Assembly: GCA_019828565.1 (NCBI GenBank)
Contig: JAHDYR010000055.1
Span: forward strand, 1-64,000
Direction of reading: 5' to 3'
DNA from: Carpediemonas membranifera
Taxonomy: Eukaryota; Fornicata
DNA length: 64,000 bases
Shown piece after piece: positions 1-10,100 of this stretch. Both the position numbers and the translations under genes were made by a program. The first letter of the stretch is position 1. Every line of letters starts with the position of its first letter. Below the pieces are notes generated by a model. It did not search any database, was not told the origin of the DNA, and saw only the letters and a program-made list of their open reading frames with translations.

Positions 1-1154
1 AAAGACTGTTCTGAAACTCCGCAATACGTTACTTTACTCCCTCCTGTTCCAGTCTTGCGTTTACTGCGAGACTTGAGAGAGCAACCTGCTCGATGGCCAT
101 TCCACGTTCGTCGCTACTGTCATGCCACTGCCCCAGGTACCGCCTACTGACTGGGGTGTGTCGGCGGCGGCAGGGGGGCCTTCTCATCCGTGGACTGCCC
201 GGCCACCCTCACCTGCCCCTGGTATTCTCTGATCTCTGCTCGGTCTCTGCTCTTGATGTGCTGTTGTTGTCTGGTCTCAGCCTCTGAAAGGCAAAACTGT
301 CGGTCTAGTGTGGCCGCTGTGGTCCATGCACGCTGCTGAATCTGCTGGAGGTGCTGTTAGTATTTGTATGTTGCTGTTTGCTTTGGTCTCTGCATACCTT
401 TGAGGCATATCTGCATTTGGTCTCAGGATGTTCGTCGATGCACTGTCTCTGAAAGCTTCCCGGATGGTCTATGTTGGTCATATGGTTGCTTACTATAAAT
501 ATGTTCGTTATCTGCGGGCACTGTTTGTTTCTCTGTAATTCTCTGATACTTTTGCTGCGATTCTTCGTTGCCATTTTCGCCTGCATGGAAAAAAGTTGGC
601 TAATGTATCGTCCTGAAAATCGGTCAGCGTGGCCTTGTGCGGCTCCTGCAACTGTGTAGGGGTCTCAGTTTTCTTCTTTTCTCTGGTTCGGCCGTAAACT
701 GCGTTACGGCGAAATGGCGCACTGTCCAAAAATGCACGCTGATTTTCTCGCTGGGTGGTCTCGGGATTTTAGGACTGACTTCACTCCAGGTAGTGCCTAC
801 ATGAGGGCTATCTTTGGTCTCTGTGCCTCTGCTTGATCACTCCTCCTTCACCGTGAACGTGCCAAAAACCAAAAGTGGTCGCGGCTTCTCGGTGTTCTCT
901 GTGGGTTTCCCTGCTTTCTCTGTTAAATCTCTGTTCATTATCCTCTTATAGTGTCTCTGTGTTGGGCGTGGAGCTCCCACTCGCGCCCGGCGGGGATCCA
1001 TGAATGCACCTTTGAGTTTGGCGGACAGGAAGCTGAGGCCGCTCCTTCTGAGCTGATGGGGGCGCTGTACCAGTTTACTGGGACAGGCCGTTGGCCTTTT
1101 ATCCATCCCCGAACATAGTCTTTCGACTTAGCTGAATTCGATGGCGGACTGTTG
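1..1154. other. Unassigned pyrimidine-rich stretch, no gene recognised
   Basis: No reading frame here resembles a known family. The plus strand is rich in C and T with recurring TCTCTG and GGTCTC words. The segment ends where reverse-transcriptase coding sequence starts abruptly near 1155. It may be flanking DNA or a decayed part of the adjacent YR element; the sequence does not decide. Confidence 0.4.
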
Positions 1155-1177
1155 TTTTAAGCCTTGCGCCAGGAGAC

Positions 1178-2719
1178 ATGATGATGTCGCTAGATCTCCA
1201 TGCAGGCTACCACCACGTGTCCATTCACCCATCATCGCAGTCCCTCCTAGGCTTTATTCACCGCGGCGTCCACTATCAGTTCACAGTCCTCCCATTCGGA
1301 TGGTCCGCGGCGCCATTCTACTTCCAGAAGATCATGATTACCGTAGCGAAGATTATCAAGCGCCATTGCCGCGGTGTAGGAGTTGCCGTCTATCTGGACG
1401 ACCTTCTATTCTTCGGGAAGAAGAAGGCCCTTCTGCGCGAGCGCCAGCGCCTCCTGGACATCATGAATCAGCTAGGCTTTATCATCAACCACGACAAGTC
1501 AGTCCTAGAGCCCACCACAGTCCTGACATACCTCGGCATGCGCATCGACTCAGCTGCTCGGGTCATTTCCCTAGACTCGAAGAAGCGCAGCAGATACCGC
1601 CAATTGGTCGAGAGTGCGCTGATAGAAGGCAATATGAGCAACAAGAGGTGGCAATCCATCATCGGGAAGCTATCCTTCGCATCTCTGTGCTTCCCCGACG
1701 GCCGCGCATGGCTGAGACCTCTTCAGACAGCCACCGAGACGGAGAAAGGCTTTACGAAAGCCGTCCTCAAGGCCCTATCGTACTGGAAGCAACTGCTGAG
1801 CAGCGAAGATCATCCTCCCCGCTCCTTCGACTCCCTGATCAGCATGTGGGGCGCAAGCCCGGCAATCGACATCCTCATCCAGTCGGACGCCTCAGAAAAG
1901 GGCTTAGCTGCCATTATCAGGGACGGCTGCAAGCAGACGATCGTATCCTCCTCCGTCTCCCCCAACAGCCCGCTCCAGAACGAGTCCATTGCGGTGAAAG
2001 AGTTCTTTGCGGCGACGAACGCCGTGGTGACGCTCCTTCCACATCTAACGGACAGGGAGATCACCGTATTCATCGACAACAGCAACGCCTGCGCCTGGTT
2101 GAACAAGCAGGGATCAACGCGAGCCCCGCCGATGATCCAGGACGCTTGTCTCACCCTCTTTTCCCGCTTGGCCGCCTGCCAGATCACACTGAGAGCCCAG
2201 CACGTCAGCGGGCACCTCAATGTCTCCGCAGATGCTCTGTCGAGATACCAGCGACTGGAATGGCGGACACCACGAGGGATCCTCGCTGCCATACTGGAGG
2301 AGTGGGGCCCTCTCGAGGTCGACGTGACTGGTGGGAGGGACAAGGAGTTACTACTTCCCGGCTTCGTCGAGCGTTCGCTCACGCTGGCCGAGAGCGGCAT
2401 GAGCTCGGAGTGGCGCAGCAAGAGAGTCTTCGCAGCACCACCATACGCCCTTCTTCCAGCCGTAGCCAACCGACTGGCCCTCATTCGCGCCTCACCAGCC
2501 TCACATCCGAGGCATACCAAGTCTGCAGTGGTCGTGGTGATGCCCGACGCCCAGTCCGAGGCGGTACGCCGCATCAAGGGCCTCTCCCCCTTCAAGAGAA
2601 CGTTCAGGGTCTACGCGGAGGACATGAAGGACTCAGAGCTCCAGAACATCCTCGTGGGGGAAAAGCCGCGGCTCCTCGCCGTCTTCGTGCCGACGACGCC
2701 GCTTTCAACGCAGTACTAG
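1178..2719 (+). pseudogene. YR-A reverse transcriptase-RNase H, 5-prime truncated
   Basis: This frame encodes the RT palm and RNase H of a DIRS/Ngaro-type element, which would copy element RNA into DNA. Coding similarity starts a few codons before the ATG at 1178, directly in RT motif A (LDLHAGYHH), so the ATG is probably not the true start and fingers motifs are lost. Visible motifs are LPFGWSAAP, the catalytic YLDD at about residues 72-75, the RNase H aspartate in SDASEKG (about 237), FIDNSNAC, and the terminal NVSADALSR motif. After RNase H comes EEWGPLEVDV, typical of YR elements. It ends at a TAG just inside the overlapping recombinase frame. Catalytic residues are intact, but the truncation makes it unlikely to work. 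Confidence 0.8.
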
Positions 2720-3273
2720 GTCTAGACGAGCTCAAAGGCTACGTGGCAACGACCAGGCGTGACACGGCGGGTGTCGTCTCCCAGTTCCTGACCTTCCGAG
2801 AGGCCAACCCGGCATCGGACCGCGACACATTCCTGGCGTGGCTCGCTCGCGAGGCTGAGCTAGTAGGCCCAGACCGTCTGGCGCACCGGGGCTCGCTGGT
2901 GGTAAGGTTTGCACCCCTGGTATCAACGTGGGCACCCCCAGCTGCTCAAAAGGCATTCATCACCGAAGCGAAGCGCGCTACAGTCCCCAGGCCGCAACGC
3001 AAGGTCCCAGTGCGGGCTGCACGCATCCACCGCCTGATCCCCAAACTCGCCGGCCGCGACGAGGAGTTCCACCAAGCCTTCTTATTCGGCGTCGTTGCCT
3101 ACGCAACAATGTCGAGGCGCAGTGAGATCCTACCCCTCACTCCTCGGGATATCAGGGTGAAAGCAGGACTCGGCGTCTCTATCACCATCGACTCCACCAA
3201 GACAGGGCTTCGCGCAGTTAAGAAGTTCATCCCGTGGGTCGAAGGCGCGCTCAATCCGGCAGGGATGCTCACA
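2692..3273 (+). pseudogene. YR-A tyrosine recombinase, C-terminally truncated
   Basis: The frame overlaps the end of the RT frame and encodes the N-terminal core-binding region and start of the catalytic domain of a tyrosine recombinase, which in this class replaces integrase. The segment YATMSRRSEILPLTPRDI aligns with the first catalytic-arginine motif of the other recombinases in this window (SRGIEILSL, SRGAEIFNL). Similarity ends after GALNPAGML; the H-x-x-R box and nucleophilic tyrosine are absent. The open frame continues to 3399, but that part is unrelated. How the frame would be entered (frameshift or reinitiation) is not visible. Confidence 0.7.
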
Positions 3274-3785
3274 TGCTGCGTTTTCCGGTACTCTAACCGG
3301 GACTTAAAGTCCCAGAATCAAGTCCCGGAATCCTTGATTGATTTTGATCGATGTCGTCGGATCATCCCCAAAGTGGGTGACAGTCTTCTACTAGCCTAGT
3401 TCTACCTCTGGAAACATTATTAGCGCATGTCGATGTCACAAAAAATATTTATGATCGTTTTCCGTATCGTCAGTGCAGGATAAGGTCGCATGACTTGGCC
3501 AAAGTCGCTCTTCAGAACTCGATCGTCTGACACATACAAACGCTAAAAGTGGTTGGCAAAGATGCATTAGACCTTGTATATGACGTGTATAGACAAAATT
3601 TCGGGTGTTGCACTGTCACCTCTGAGGGGTATCCTCTCAAAAAGTGTTGAAACTCCTACTGTAACATCCCCTTGCTGTCCTAGCAACGGAATAGTACTTT
3701 ATTTACTTCAACTTTATCCCATTCGATAAAGAAAAAGTCAAATTGTGTGAGCAATCTTCAACCTTAAAGTGCACATACAGGCATC
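3274..3785. other. Intergenic, includes probable LINE-A 5-prime UTR
   Basis: No coding similarity. It begins just after the recombinase truncation, contains an inverted repeat at 3297-3328, and becomes AT-richer toward the ORF1 start at 3786. The last roughly 130 bases probably form the LINE-A leader; the exact 5-prime end of that element cannot be seen. Confidence 0.4.
3297..3328. repeat. Inverted repeat CCGGGACTT...AAGTCCCGG
   Basis: A 9-bp perfect inverted repeat (3297-3305 against 3320-3328). The inner part also forms an odd palindrome, GGGACTTAAAGTCCC, at 3299-3313. It lies about 24 bp after the YR-A truncation point and may mark an element end. Confidence 0.6.
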
Positions 3786-4832
3786 ATGGAAAAGACCCAA
3801 AAACGAGAAATCCTGATTGCAATTGCAAAAGAAGTATTCTACTTTCAACGCGATTGTGCTCAAGCCATGCCTGTTGCGGTTTCAGAGGTGTGCTGGGCTA
3901 TTCTGCCAGATGATATCCGAGCTCTCTACAAGAAGAAGCAAGCAATGGCTTGTTCTCTTCGTCATGCCCTTATCCACGCTCTGGATGGACTCGCCCCCTC
4001 GTCTTACCAGATCAACACCGAGGGTAAGGTCAAGGGTGTGTTCCTCAAGGACTTCGGCGAGATCAACCTATCAAGGCTGCAGGACAACCTGCAGGCAGCA
4101 TCAGGTACCACTAGCACTGTGGTATGGCAGCCTCCGGTTTCGCGCTACATCAGCATCCCCTTCCAGACCTATTCGAAGAAGAAGGACAAGAGGGCTCGGA
4201 AACAGTCTCAACCCGCCCCTCAGTCGGTCGTAACTGTTCGTGACAATCTGGCCAGTGAACACAGACAGCGGGAAGCAGCGCACATCGACCAAGTCGCTTC
4301 CCAATTTTCCACATGTGTGGCGCAGGCAACGGCACTTATCCAGACAGGAATGAACCGGCGCCACGCACTCGACAACTTCACTTATCAGCAGCTACGAAAC
4401 TCATTGCGCATGTGTTGTGGGGTCTGTCACGATCCGATGAATCTGCTGCTGAAGATTGAGGACGACAACTCCCTGCAGTGCCAACAATGCGAGAGGTACT
4501 TCCATTATAGCTGTGTCAGTGGCTACTTGGAGGAGCGAATGGCATACCCGGCATCTAACAGGGCCGATAAGCAGAAGATATCCATCTGCGATGACTGTAA
4601 GGCAATCAATGGTAACGACGAGTGCTTTCATCGTACACCTCCAACCGAGACCACCCAAGCAGCGGACTGTGGTAGAAGTATTAAGGATGGACCCAGCATG
4701 CTCTGCTACTTTTGTTCCAACTGGTTCTGTCCGGATCATATCGCGGACACCGTTTTTGACACTGGAACTGACATGTTGAAGCGTCCTTCTCGTCGTAACA
4801 GCGCGTACCAAGAGGCAAGAAACAATACGTGA
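3786..4832 (+). CDS. LINE-A ORF1 protein with PHD-type zinc finger
   Basis: This 348-aa frame starts at an ATG after an AT-rich leader. The first 200 residues are not recognised; a basic stretch (YSKKKDKRARKQ) lies near residue 125. From about residue 210 a Cys-rich module follows with CGVC, CQQC, FHYSC and CDDC, spaced as in a C4HC3 PHD finger. A further cluster, CYFCSNWFCPDH, is near the C terminus. ORF1 proteins of LINEs normally bind element RNA; PHD fingers normally read histone tails, so a chromatin-targeting role can be inferred. The stop overlaps the start of the ORF2 frame by a few bases, consistent with coupled translation or frameshifting. Confidence 0.7.
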   Translation: MEKTQKREILIAIAKEVFYFQRDCAQAMPVAVSEVCWAILPDDIRALYKKKQAMACSLRHALIHALDGLAPSSYQINTEGKVKGVFLKDFGEINLSRLQDNLQAASGTTSTVVWQPPVSRYISIPFQTYSKKKDKRARKQSQPAPQSVVTVRDNLASEHRQREAAHIDQVASQFSTCVAQATALIQTGMNRRHALDNFTYQQLRNSLRMCCGVCHDPMNLLLKIEDDNSLQCQQCERYFHYSCVSGYLEERMAYPASNRADKQKISICDDCKAINGNDECFHRTPPTETTQAADCGRSIKDGPSMLCYFCSNWFCPDHIADTVFDTGTDMLKRPSRRNSAYQEARNNT

Positions 4833-7750
4833 ACAACTGTAAGACCTTCTTTTACACGGTAACAAGCATCCCCACGCTAAGATCCATCACATGTGTTTCT
4901 GGCCCAACCATAACCGTTCGCTTTTGGTGCGACCTCATTTCGGAGTTCGCCATCCTGTTGCATTGCCACTACAACACTTCCAGCATCAAAAAACATGCCA
5001 AGAACCTTGATACTGCATGCCCACTCATCCATGCTGTCTTCAAGCAGCTCTTCGTCGATCGCGTCGACATCATCGACGCATTTGATCCCGACACACTTGA
5101 CTTTGTCGTCGATGATGCCCCCTCCACCACGCAACTACCGTCCCCTGAGATCCAACCGCCCAGCAGTCCTGTCCCCATGCCCTCGCCTGCCCCAACATCT
5201 CAACCGAGCATCGCAACCCCTGCGCCGCACCTTGCTGTCCTCCATAACGCCACGACCGACCGTCCCACGCATTCCCACGGTCCTCTTAGTGCCAAAGAAG
5301 CCCTGGCTGTTGGCAAACGCAAACCTGCTAAGCAGGCTCAAGTACGTTTTGCCGATGAGTTTATCGCCCTTCTCAACAGCTACAACGATTCCGAAGAGGA
5401 CTGCCGAGCAGGTAAGCTGCAAATGATCCTCAGCTACCCACTGACGCTGCACACTCCTACCACTGCCACCAAAATGCCAACAACAGCAGCCGTTTCCGCG
5501 TCCAAGCAGGCCCTCATCATGTGCCAGCGCGGTTTCTACGCAAAGGCCCTGCAGTGCCTTACCGCCACGCGCGTAGCGCTTGCCGATGACGAAATCGACG
5601 CCGCGTTCACCCGCCTCCTCCCCGTGCCCGCCACCCCGCTCCATCCTCTGACCGACATTGGTGCGTCACCGACGACGCCCCTGCGCCACATCGAGGTGTC
5701 CGCCAACGCCATCGGCCCAGTTATCCACCGCACCCGCTTCGACTCAGCGCCCGGGCCCTCTGGTCTCTCCTTCCTACACCTTAAGACAATGCTGCGCGCC
5801 CGCGGCAAGCTCTCCAGATCCCTTGTCCCCCTGATCCAAGATATTGTCAACGGCGAGCCTTGGACGGCCGCCCTCGCCCACGCCATACTTGTCCCCGTGC
5901 CCAAGAATTCCGCAACAGACATCCGCCCCATCGCGATTGGCGAGTCCCTCCGCCGCATCGCTGGCCGCATACTTGCCAAGGCCGTCCGCGACCGCCTGGT
6001 GAAGGACAAGATTTTCGTTGACCAATATGGCCTCGGTGAGAAATGTGGCGCCGAGCTCATGATCGCCAAAATGCGCGCCCTCCGCGCCAAAGGACAAACA
6101 ATCGCTGCCTTTGACCTCACCAACGCATACGGCACGGTTTCGCGCCCCTATCTCCTCAGAGTCGTTGAAGAATATGCCCCTGTTGCCTCTGGCTATCTCC
6201 ACACCATGTACGAGAATGGTAACCTACACGCCACCACTGGAAGCACCTTCTCCTCAGACGAAGGCATCCAACAAGGCTGTCCCGTCTCTCCACTCGCCTT
6301 CTCACTGGCCATGATGCCGATCCTGGCCCAACTACGCCGTAAGTTCCCTCCCATCACCTGGCTCGCCTACCAGGACGACCTATACGCAATAGGCACCGAT
6401 TTACCAAGCACTCTGGAGCCCGCTGTTGCCACCGCGGTCGCAGCAGCGGGAATGACCCTGAACAGCGCCAAGACCATCTGGTCTGGCCCCAGCGAAGACG
6501 CCTACCCACTCAAGATCCCCCTGGGTGCAGACAGCTTCATCCAGGCCAAGTGGCAGGTCCTAGCCAGTAAGGTCAGCAACCGCCTTGCCGCCCTTGATGC
6601 CTGGCTGGATGCTGAAGGGCCAAACTCCGCACAATACGGCTTTATCATCCTCCGCACGTGTATTCTGCCCATGCTGAACCACTTCATGCGGGCTGTTCCG
6701 CCCTCCCATGCCCATCTAGCCGACACTTTCGAGACCAACCACATATGGCCCACCATGTCTCGCATCATCGCCGCCCCGGACGAGGCCAGAGCGCACGTCA
6801 TGTGGCGCGCCGGCCTCGACAGTCACGCAGGCCTCGGCCTCGCACTCCCAAGCGCAGTATGGCACTCCGCCTACCTCGGCAGCTGCGCTGCCATTGCAGA
6901 CCAAACTGCCAATGAGATAGACCCCTCCGCCTTCGCTGTCCAGTGCAAGGACTGGCCCAAATCAGTCAAAGAGGTCAAGGACAAGCCCAACCCCCAGCAC
7001 TACTTAACCAAACTTCTGCGGCAGCAAGCCGCGGCTCAGCTGGGGGAGCAGCCACTCCCCGACCTTCACCCCCTCATCTTCACGATCCCCTACCCCCTCC
7101 ATGCCGATGCGGAAACCGAACTCCCACCTGGTGCCACCTTCCAGGCCCTTGCCAAGCGCCAGGTCGGCCTGCCTGCCTTCAACACCGGCGACCTGCCCCA
7201 ATGCCCCATGTGTAGCAAGCCCCACCCTGATACTGAGCATCTGCTCGGCTGCCAGAACCTCCCGAACGGTCTCCGCAAGCGCCGCCACGACGACATGCGC
7301 GATGCCGCTCTCACCCTCCTCCGCCGCGAAGGCGTCCCCGTCCACAAAGAGCAAAACCTCCAGCTCTTCCCGGCTGTCGAGCTTGTCGACGCACCCATCA
7401 ACCCGAACGCCGATATCCCTGCCGACCTGCTCATCACCCCGCCAAGCGCCATGCCCACCGTCGTCGACCTGCGCGTCACCAACTACCGGTCGAGTGCGTA
7501 CTCGGACAAGACACGCCATTACCGTGACTACCGCGTGACGGTCCTCCCAGCCATCTCGTCAATCTACGGCGAGACGGCCGTTACGAAGACCAGCGGCGCG
7601 AAGAAGGAGCGCCCCTGCTGGATCGCATCGCTCGCCGGCATCTGCGGCCTGTCCGAAGGCGCGACCGCCACCCTCCGCCGCGATGTCGCCCTCGCCCACT
7701 GGAACGGCAACGTTGCAGTCTGGGCCTCGATTCCCTTCCCACGCTCATAA
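4829..7750 (+). CDS. LINE-A ORF2: non-LTR reverse transcriptase with restriction-like endonuclease
   Basis: The frame is open for about 973 codons with no ATG at its 5-prime edge, so the true start is unclear. The N-terminal 150 residues are Pro/Ser-rich. RT landmarks are SAPGPSGLSFLHLK, RPIAIGESLRR, FDLTNAYGTVSR, GIQQGCPVSPLAF and the catalytic YQDD at about 514-517. The C-terminal part has CPMC...H...C (from about 792) and a PD-(D/E)XK-like arrangement with Asp near 866 (PADLLI) and 880 (VVDLRV), as in R2-type endonucleases. These enzymes nick a target and prime cDNA synthesis on it. The frame is intact, so this copy may encode an active enzyme. The YQDD variant is less common than FADD in LINEs. 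Confidence 0.8.
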   Translation: MNNCKTFFYTVTSIPTLRSITCVSGPTITVRFWCDLISEFAILLHCHYNTSSIKKHAKNLDTACPLIHAVFKQLFVDRVDIIDAFDPDTLDFVVDDAPSTTQLPSPEIQPPSSPVPMPSPAPTSQPSIATPAPHLAVLHNATTDRPTHSHGPLSAKEALAVGKRKPAKQAQVRFADEFIALLNSYNDSEEDCRAGKLQMILSYPLTLHTPTTATKMPTTAAVSASKQALIMCQRGFYAKALQCLTATRVALADDEIDAAFTRLLPVPATPLHPLTDIGASPTTPLRHIEVSANAIGPVIHRTRFDSAPGPSGLSFLHLKTMLRARGKLSRSLVPLIQDIVNGEPWTAALAHAILVPVPKNSATDIRPIAIGESLRRIAGRILAKAVRDRLVKDKIFVDQYGLGEKCGAELMIAKMRALRAKGQTIAAFDLTNAYGTVSRPYLLRVVEEYAPVASGYLHTMYENGNLHATTGSTFSSDEGIQQGCPVSPLAFSLAMMPILAQLRRKFPPITWLAYQDDLYAIGTDLPSTLEPAVATAVAAAGMTLNSAKTIWSGPSEDAYPLKIPLGADSFIQAKWQVLASKVSNRLAALDAWLDAEGPNSAQYGFIILRTCILPMLNHFMRAVPPSHAHLADTFETNHIWPTMSRIIAAPDEARAHVMWRAGLDSHAGLGLALPSAVWHSAYLGSCAAIADQTANEIDPSAFAVQCKDWPKSVKEVKDKPNPQHYLTKLLRQQAAAQLGEQPLPDLHPLIFTIPYPLHADAETELPPGATFQALAKRQVGLPAFNTGDLPQCPMCSKPHPDTEHLLGCQNLPNGLRKRRHDDMRDAALTLLRREGVPVHKEQNLQLFPAVELVDAPINPNADIPADLLITPPSAMPTVVDLRVTNYRSSAYSDKTRHYRDYRVTVLPAISSIYGETAVTKTSGAKKERPCWIASLAGICGLSEGATATLRRDVALAHWNGNVAVWASIPFPRS

Positions 7751-7906
7751 CCGACACTGGCTCCAACTCCGATCGGGTTTCACACTGCACCACCCAGCCA
7801 CACACTGCCCGCGCCCAAGCCCGCCACACACGCGTCACCTGACGCCGAGAGTAGTTCCGAATTCTCGCGCCAGGGCGCTCGGATTCTCCCCCACCCTCCC
7901 ACGTAA

Positions 7907-7944
7907 CGACTTGCAGTCGACTACGGTCGAAGTCTCCAATTGAT
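7907..7944 (-). repeat. YR-B terminal repeat B2 (38 bp)
   Basis: Identical to 8222-8259. Its 30-bp core (7907-7936) occurs a third time at 12547-12576. It forms the outer left end of YR-B. Confidence 0.8.
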
Positions 7945-7987
7945 TAGATCAAATTTATACCCGAGATTGATGGGAAACATGCTCTGA

Positions 7988-8251
7988 CCTCCAGGCTCTC
8001 CAGTGTCACGGGGGGCTGTGCGTCGCCCATCTTCTCGGAACTACCGGGGAATGGGGTTTTAACCCCTTGGTAAAATTGGTCTGAACTGGACCGTAGATTT
8101 GATTCGAATATTTGGTCAATATTCGATCTCTCTCGAATATTTGTACCAGATGGCCGGTAGTCCATCTGGGCCTGTACCACGCCCCGAGGCGTACTTACGC
8201 ATCGCGTCTACGACGGTATGCCGACTTGCAGTCGACTACGGTCGAAGTCTC
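7988..8251 (-). repeat. YR-B direct repeat A2 (264 bp)
   Basis: Matches 12313-12576 base for base by eye and contains the element's 5-prime UTR and first codons of Gag. The Gag frame is cut after about 14 codons from the ATG and runs into unrelated sequence, so this copy is a repeat and not a gene. Confidence 0.85.
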
Positions 8252-8259
8252 CAATTGAT
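8222..8259 (-). repeat. YR-B repeat B1 (38 bp)
   Basis: Second copy of the 38-bp repeat, overlapping repeat A2 by its 30-bp core. The pair B1/B2 brackets A2. Confidence 0.8.
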
Positions 8260-8623
8260 GTATCCCGCCATCATATAATAAAAATTTTCTCTTCAGAAAT
8301 TATTTCTCTGGTCTCCTGTGCCTCCCAGCATGCCATTGATGCCCATCTCTCAGGCACATATTTTCACAGCCTGATAGTCATTCTTTGTGCGCGGTTTTGG
8401 CCATTTCCATCGCCGGCATTTTCTCACTCTCTCCGGCCAATTCTTCGATAGTCTTCGATATATCGATCTTATTAACCATTAGTGACAATCTGCTGCGGTT
8501 TCTCCTTTCTCCCGCCTTCTCTTCTGCTCTCTATCATATCTTTAACTCTTACATGGCCTATTGTACAGTCTAATGGGGCCTTATGCAATCATATTCTATG
8601 TATTATCCGTCTTTCTCGTCCTT
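8260..8623 (-). other. YR-B 3-prime non-coding region
   Basis: A 364-bp AT- and pyrimidine-rich segment between the recombinase stop and repeat B1. No coding similarity; probably the element's 3-prime UTR. Confidence 0.6.
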
Positions 8624-9901
8624 CTACACCCAAGCGCTCGTGGAGAGGCGCACGGCTTCACTGACGTAGGTCTGCATCGAGTCGAGCTGTTTCCAGCCCC
8701 CGATTGCTTGGATCACTGCTGGGGCTACACCTAGCTTCATCATGTGGACTGCGCCTCCTCTCCGGAATGAGTGGCCCGACGCGCGCAGCACCTCCTCTAG
8801 GTCCATGGACATCTCCCATCTTCTCCAAGGGTGGTCTCTGTTCATCAGGGAGGACCTGTTGTCCTTGATCAGCGCGTCCCTGGCCTCGAATGAGCGCCAC
8901 AGGGGTCCTTCATCTGGGAGGTTTTCCATATGTCTCGCAAGCCAGTCTGCCGGGTTGTCGTCTCCGGGGACGTTAGGGACCAGCTTTAGCATGGGTTCAT
9001 CCGATGTCTTGGAGCGTCGTATGGTGATGGTGATGTCCCTGCCGTGTCGTTCGACGTCTGATGTTGAGAGCCCCCGTATCTCCCCCGACCGAGATATTGT
9101 CGCGAACCCGACCAGCCCGAAAGCTATTGCTTGAGTCAATGCTGGTGTGGCGCTCTTGCCTGCTTGCACCGCGGCCTGTGACAGGGTCTCCCTGGCTATT
9201 GGCCATGCTTTCCCTGTTCGACGCTGGCTTGACGTTGGGCACCTTCCAGCCAATCTGCCACAGGCCTTGATCAGGGCCCGGTGGAGTGGTGGGCATTCTA
9301 TGGGTTCGCCCAATGCGGTCATTCCATCTCTGATGTTTGCCTCCTTCGTTAGCAGTGAGTCTTTGGCGAGGAAGGGCACCTCCCCTATCATGTACCATAG
9401 CAGTGTGTCGTCATCATCCCCCGCGATTGCCACCTCCTCGAACTCTTGCACCCACTTCTGGTCATGGATTTTCTCGTGGGCTTGTCGTACGATCTCCCAT
9501 GCAGCTTCCCGTGGGGTTGGTGCCGGGTCGTCATTTTGTCCGAGGTAGGCCTCGAAGTCCGAGTCATCTGGTTCTCTGGTCATGTTGCGGAAGAATGTGA
9601 ACTTTGCGGTCTCTGTTGCAATTCGATCACGCGTCACCTTCTCGAGGCGGAGCAGGAGCGGGCTGGACGCGACCTTTCTCTCGACGTCCTCGTTCTTAGG
9701 ACGGCTAGCCCGGGACCATATTATCTGCGTTCTGGTTCTGTCGGGTGTCACGCCTGCGGCTCTAAGTGCTCGGTGTCGCGCTTGCACTGCTGATGCTGAT
9801 AGGAAGATTCCGAGGCTGACGTCATCACCGGGACCCAGTACGCCCTGAAGGGAATGTGTGTCTTGCCCTCGAACAGTACCGCCAACTCCGTGTCTGCCCA
9901 C
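8624..9901 (-). CDS. YR-B tyrosine recombinase
   Basis: A 425-codon frame whose C-terminal 200 residues form a phage-integrase-fold catalytic domain. Expected catalytic residues are R271 (ISRSGEIRGL), H377 and R380 (HSFRRGG), W in GGWKQL and nucleophile Y412 (MQTYVSEA). It would join a circular cDNA to the target by strand exchange through a 3-prime phosphotyrosine, replacing the DDE integrase of LTR elements. The N-terminal 60 codons overlap the preceding frame, so the real start is probably downstream of 9901 or reached by frameshifting. All catalytic positions are present. Confidence 0.8.
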   Translation of the reverse strand: MGRHGVGGTVRGQDTHSLQGVLGPGDDVSLGIFLSASAVQARHRALRAAGVTPDRTRTQIIWSRASRPKNEDVERKVASSPLLLRLEKVTRDRIATETAKFTFFRNMTREPDDSDFEAYLGQNDDPAPTPREAAWEIVRQAHEKIHDQKWVQEFEEVAIAGDDDDTLLWYMIGEVPFLAKDSLLTKEANIRDGMTALGEPIECPPLHRALIKACGRLAGRCPTSSQRRTGKAWPIARETLSQAAVQAGKSATPALTQAIAFGLVGFATISRSGEIRGLSTSDVERHGRDITITIRRSKTSDEPMLKLVPNVPGDDNPADWLARHMENLPDEGPLWRSFEARDALIKDNRSSLMNRDHPWRRWEMSMDLEEVLRASGHSFRRGGAVHMMKLGVAPAVIQAIGGWKQLDSMQTYVSEAVRLSTSAWV

Positions 9902-10100
9902 CAGTGGGCTGGTAGCGATGCGTTGACTGTCTCCTGTGCGACTCGGATAAGGCGCAAGTCGATGTTCGTCTGCCTGACTGGGGCGATAACTAGGATTCCT
10001 GACTGTTGTTGACTGGGATGTCTCTCTTCTCGTTGGTCTACGATTGCCTCCAGTCGTTCGGCCACTCGGTCGAGCATGGCCACCGGGGGACCGCCATTGA
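9748..10100 (-). CDS. YR-B domain between RNase H and recombinase, in a shifted frame
   Basis: Downstream of RNase H the conserved protein appears to continue in another frame: VAMLDRVAERLEAIV, then SGILVIAPVRQ and LPAHWWADTELAVLFEG. Segments of this kind follow RNase H in DIRS-type elements. The frame is open much farther upstream (to 12102), but there it is only a shadow of the RT frame. A programmed -1 shift or a homopolymer error near 10100 would join the two. Only the 3-prime part given here looks real. Confidence 0.5.

Larger units (their letters stand above)
1155..3273 (+). mobile_element. YR-A: truncated tyrosine-recombinase (DIRS/Ngaro-type) retrotransposon
   Basis: An RT/RNase H frame is followed, in a different frame, by the N-terminal part of a tyrosine recombinase; that gene order defines YR retrotransposons. 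The 5-prime part (Gag and the first RT motifs) is missing, and the recombinase stops after its first catalytic arginine, so the copy is truncated at both ends. No terminal repeats are visible. The right boundary near 3273 is where similarity to other recombinases in this window ends. Confidence 0.75.
3655..7906 (+). mobile_element. LINE-A: non-LTR retrotransposon with PHD ORF1 and RLE-type ORF2
   Basis: Two overlapping ORFs (3786-4832 and 4829-7750) followed by a roughly 155-bp 3-prime UTR that ends where the YR-B repeat starts at 7907. ORF2 carries a non-LTR RT and a C-terminal CCHC plus PD-(D/E)XK-like domain, the layout of restriction-like-endonuclease LINEs such as R2. The 3-prime UTR word GAGAGTAGTT is shared with the 3-prime UTR of the LINE-B array (for example near 30108), supporting relatedness. 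The 5-prime limit is a guess and no target-site duplication was identified. Confidence 0.7.

Noticed and set aside
1141-3399. A 752-codon open frame on plus
   Set aside because: Its first 500 codons are an out-of-phase shadow of the RT-RNase H frame (Arg/Pro/His-rich, no motifs). Only the end from about 2692 to 3273 is real recombinase.
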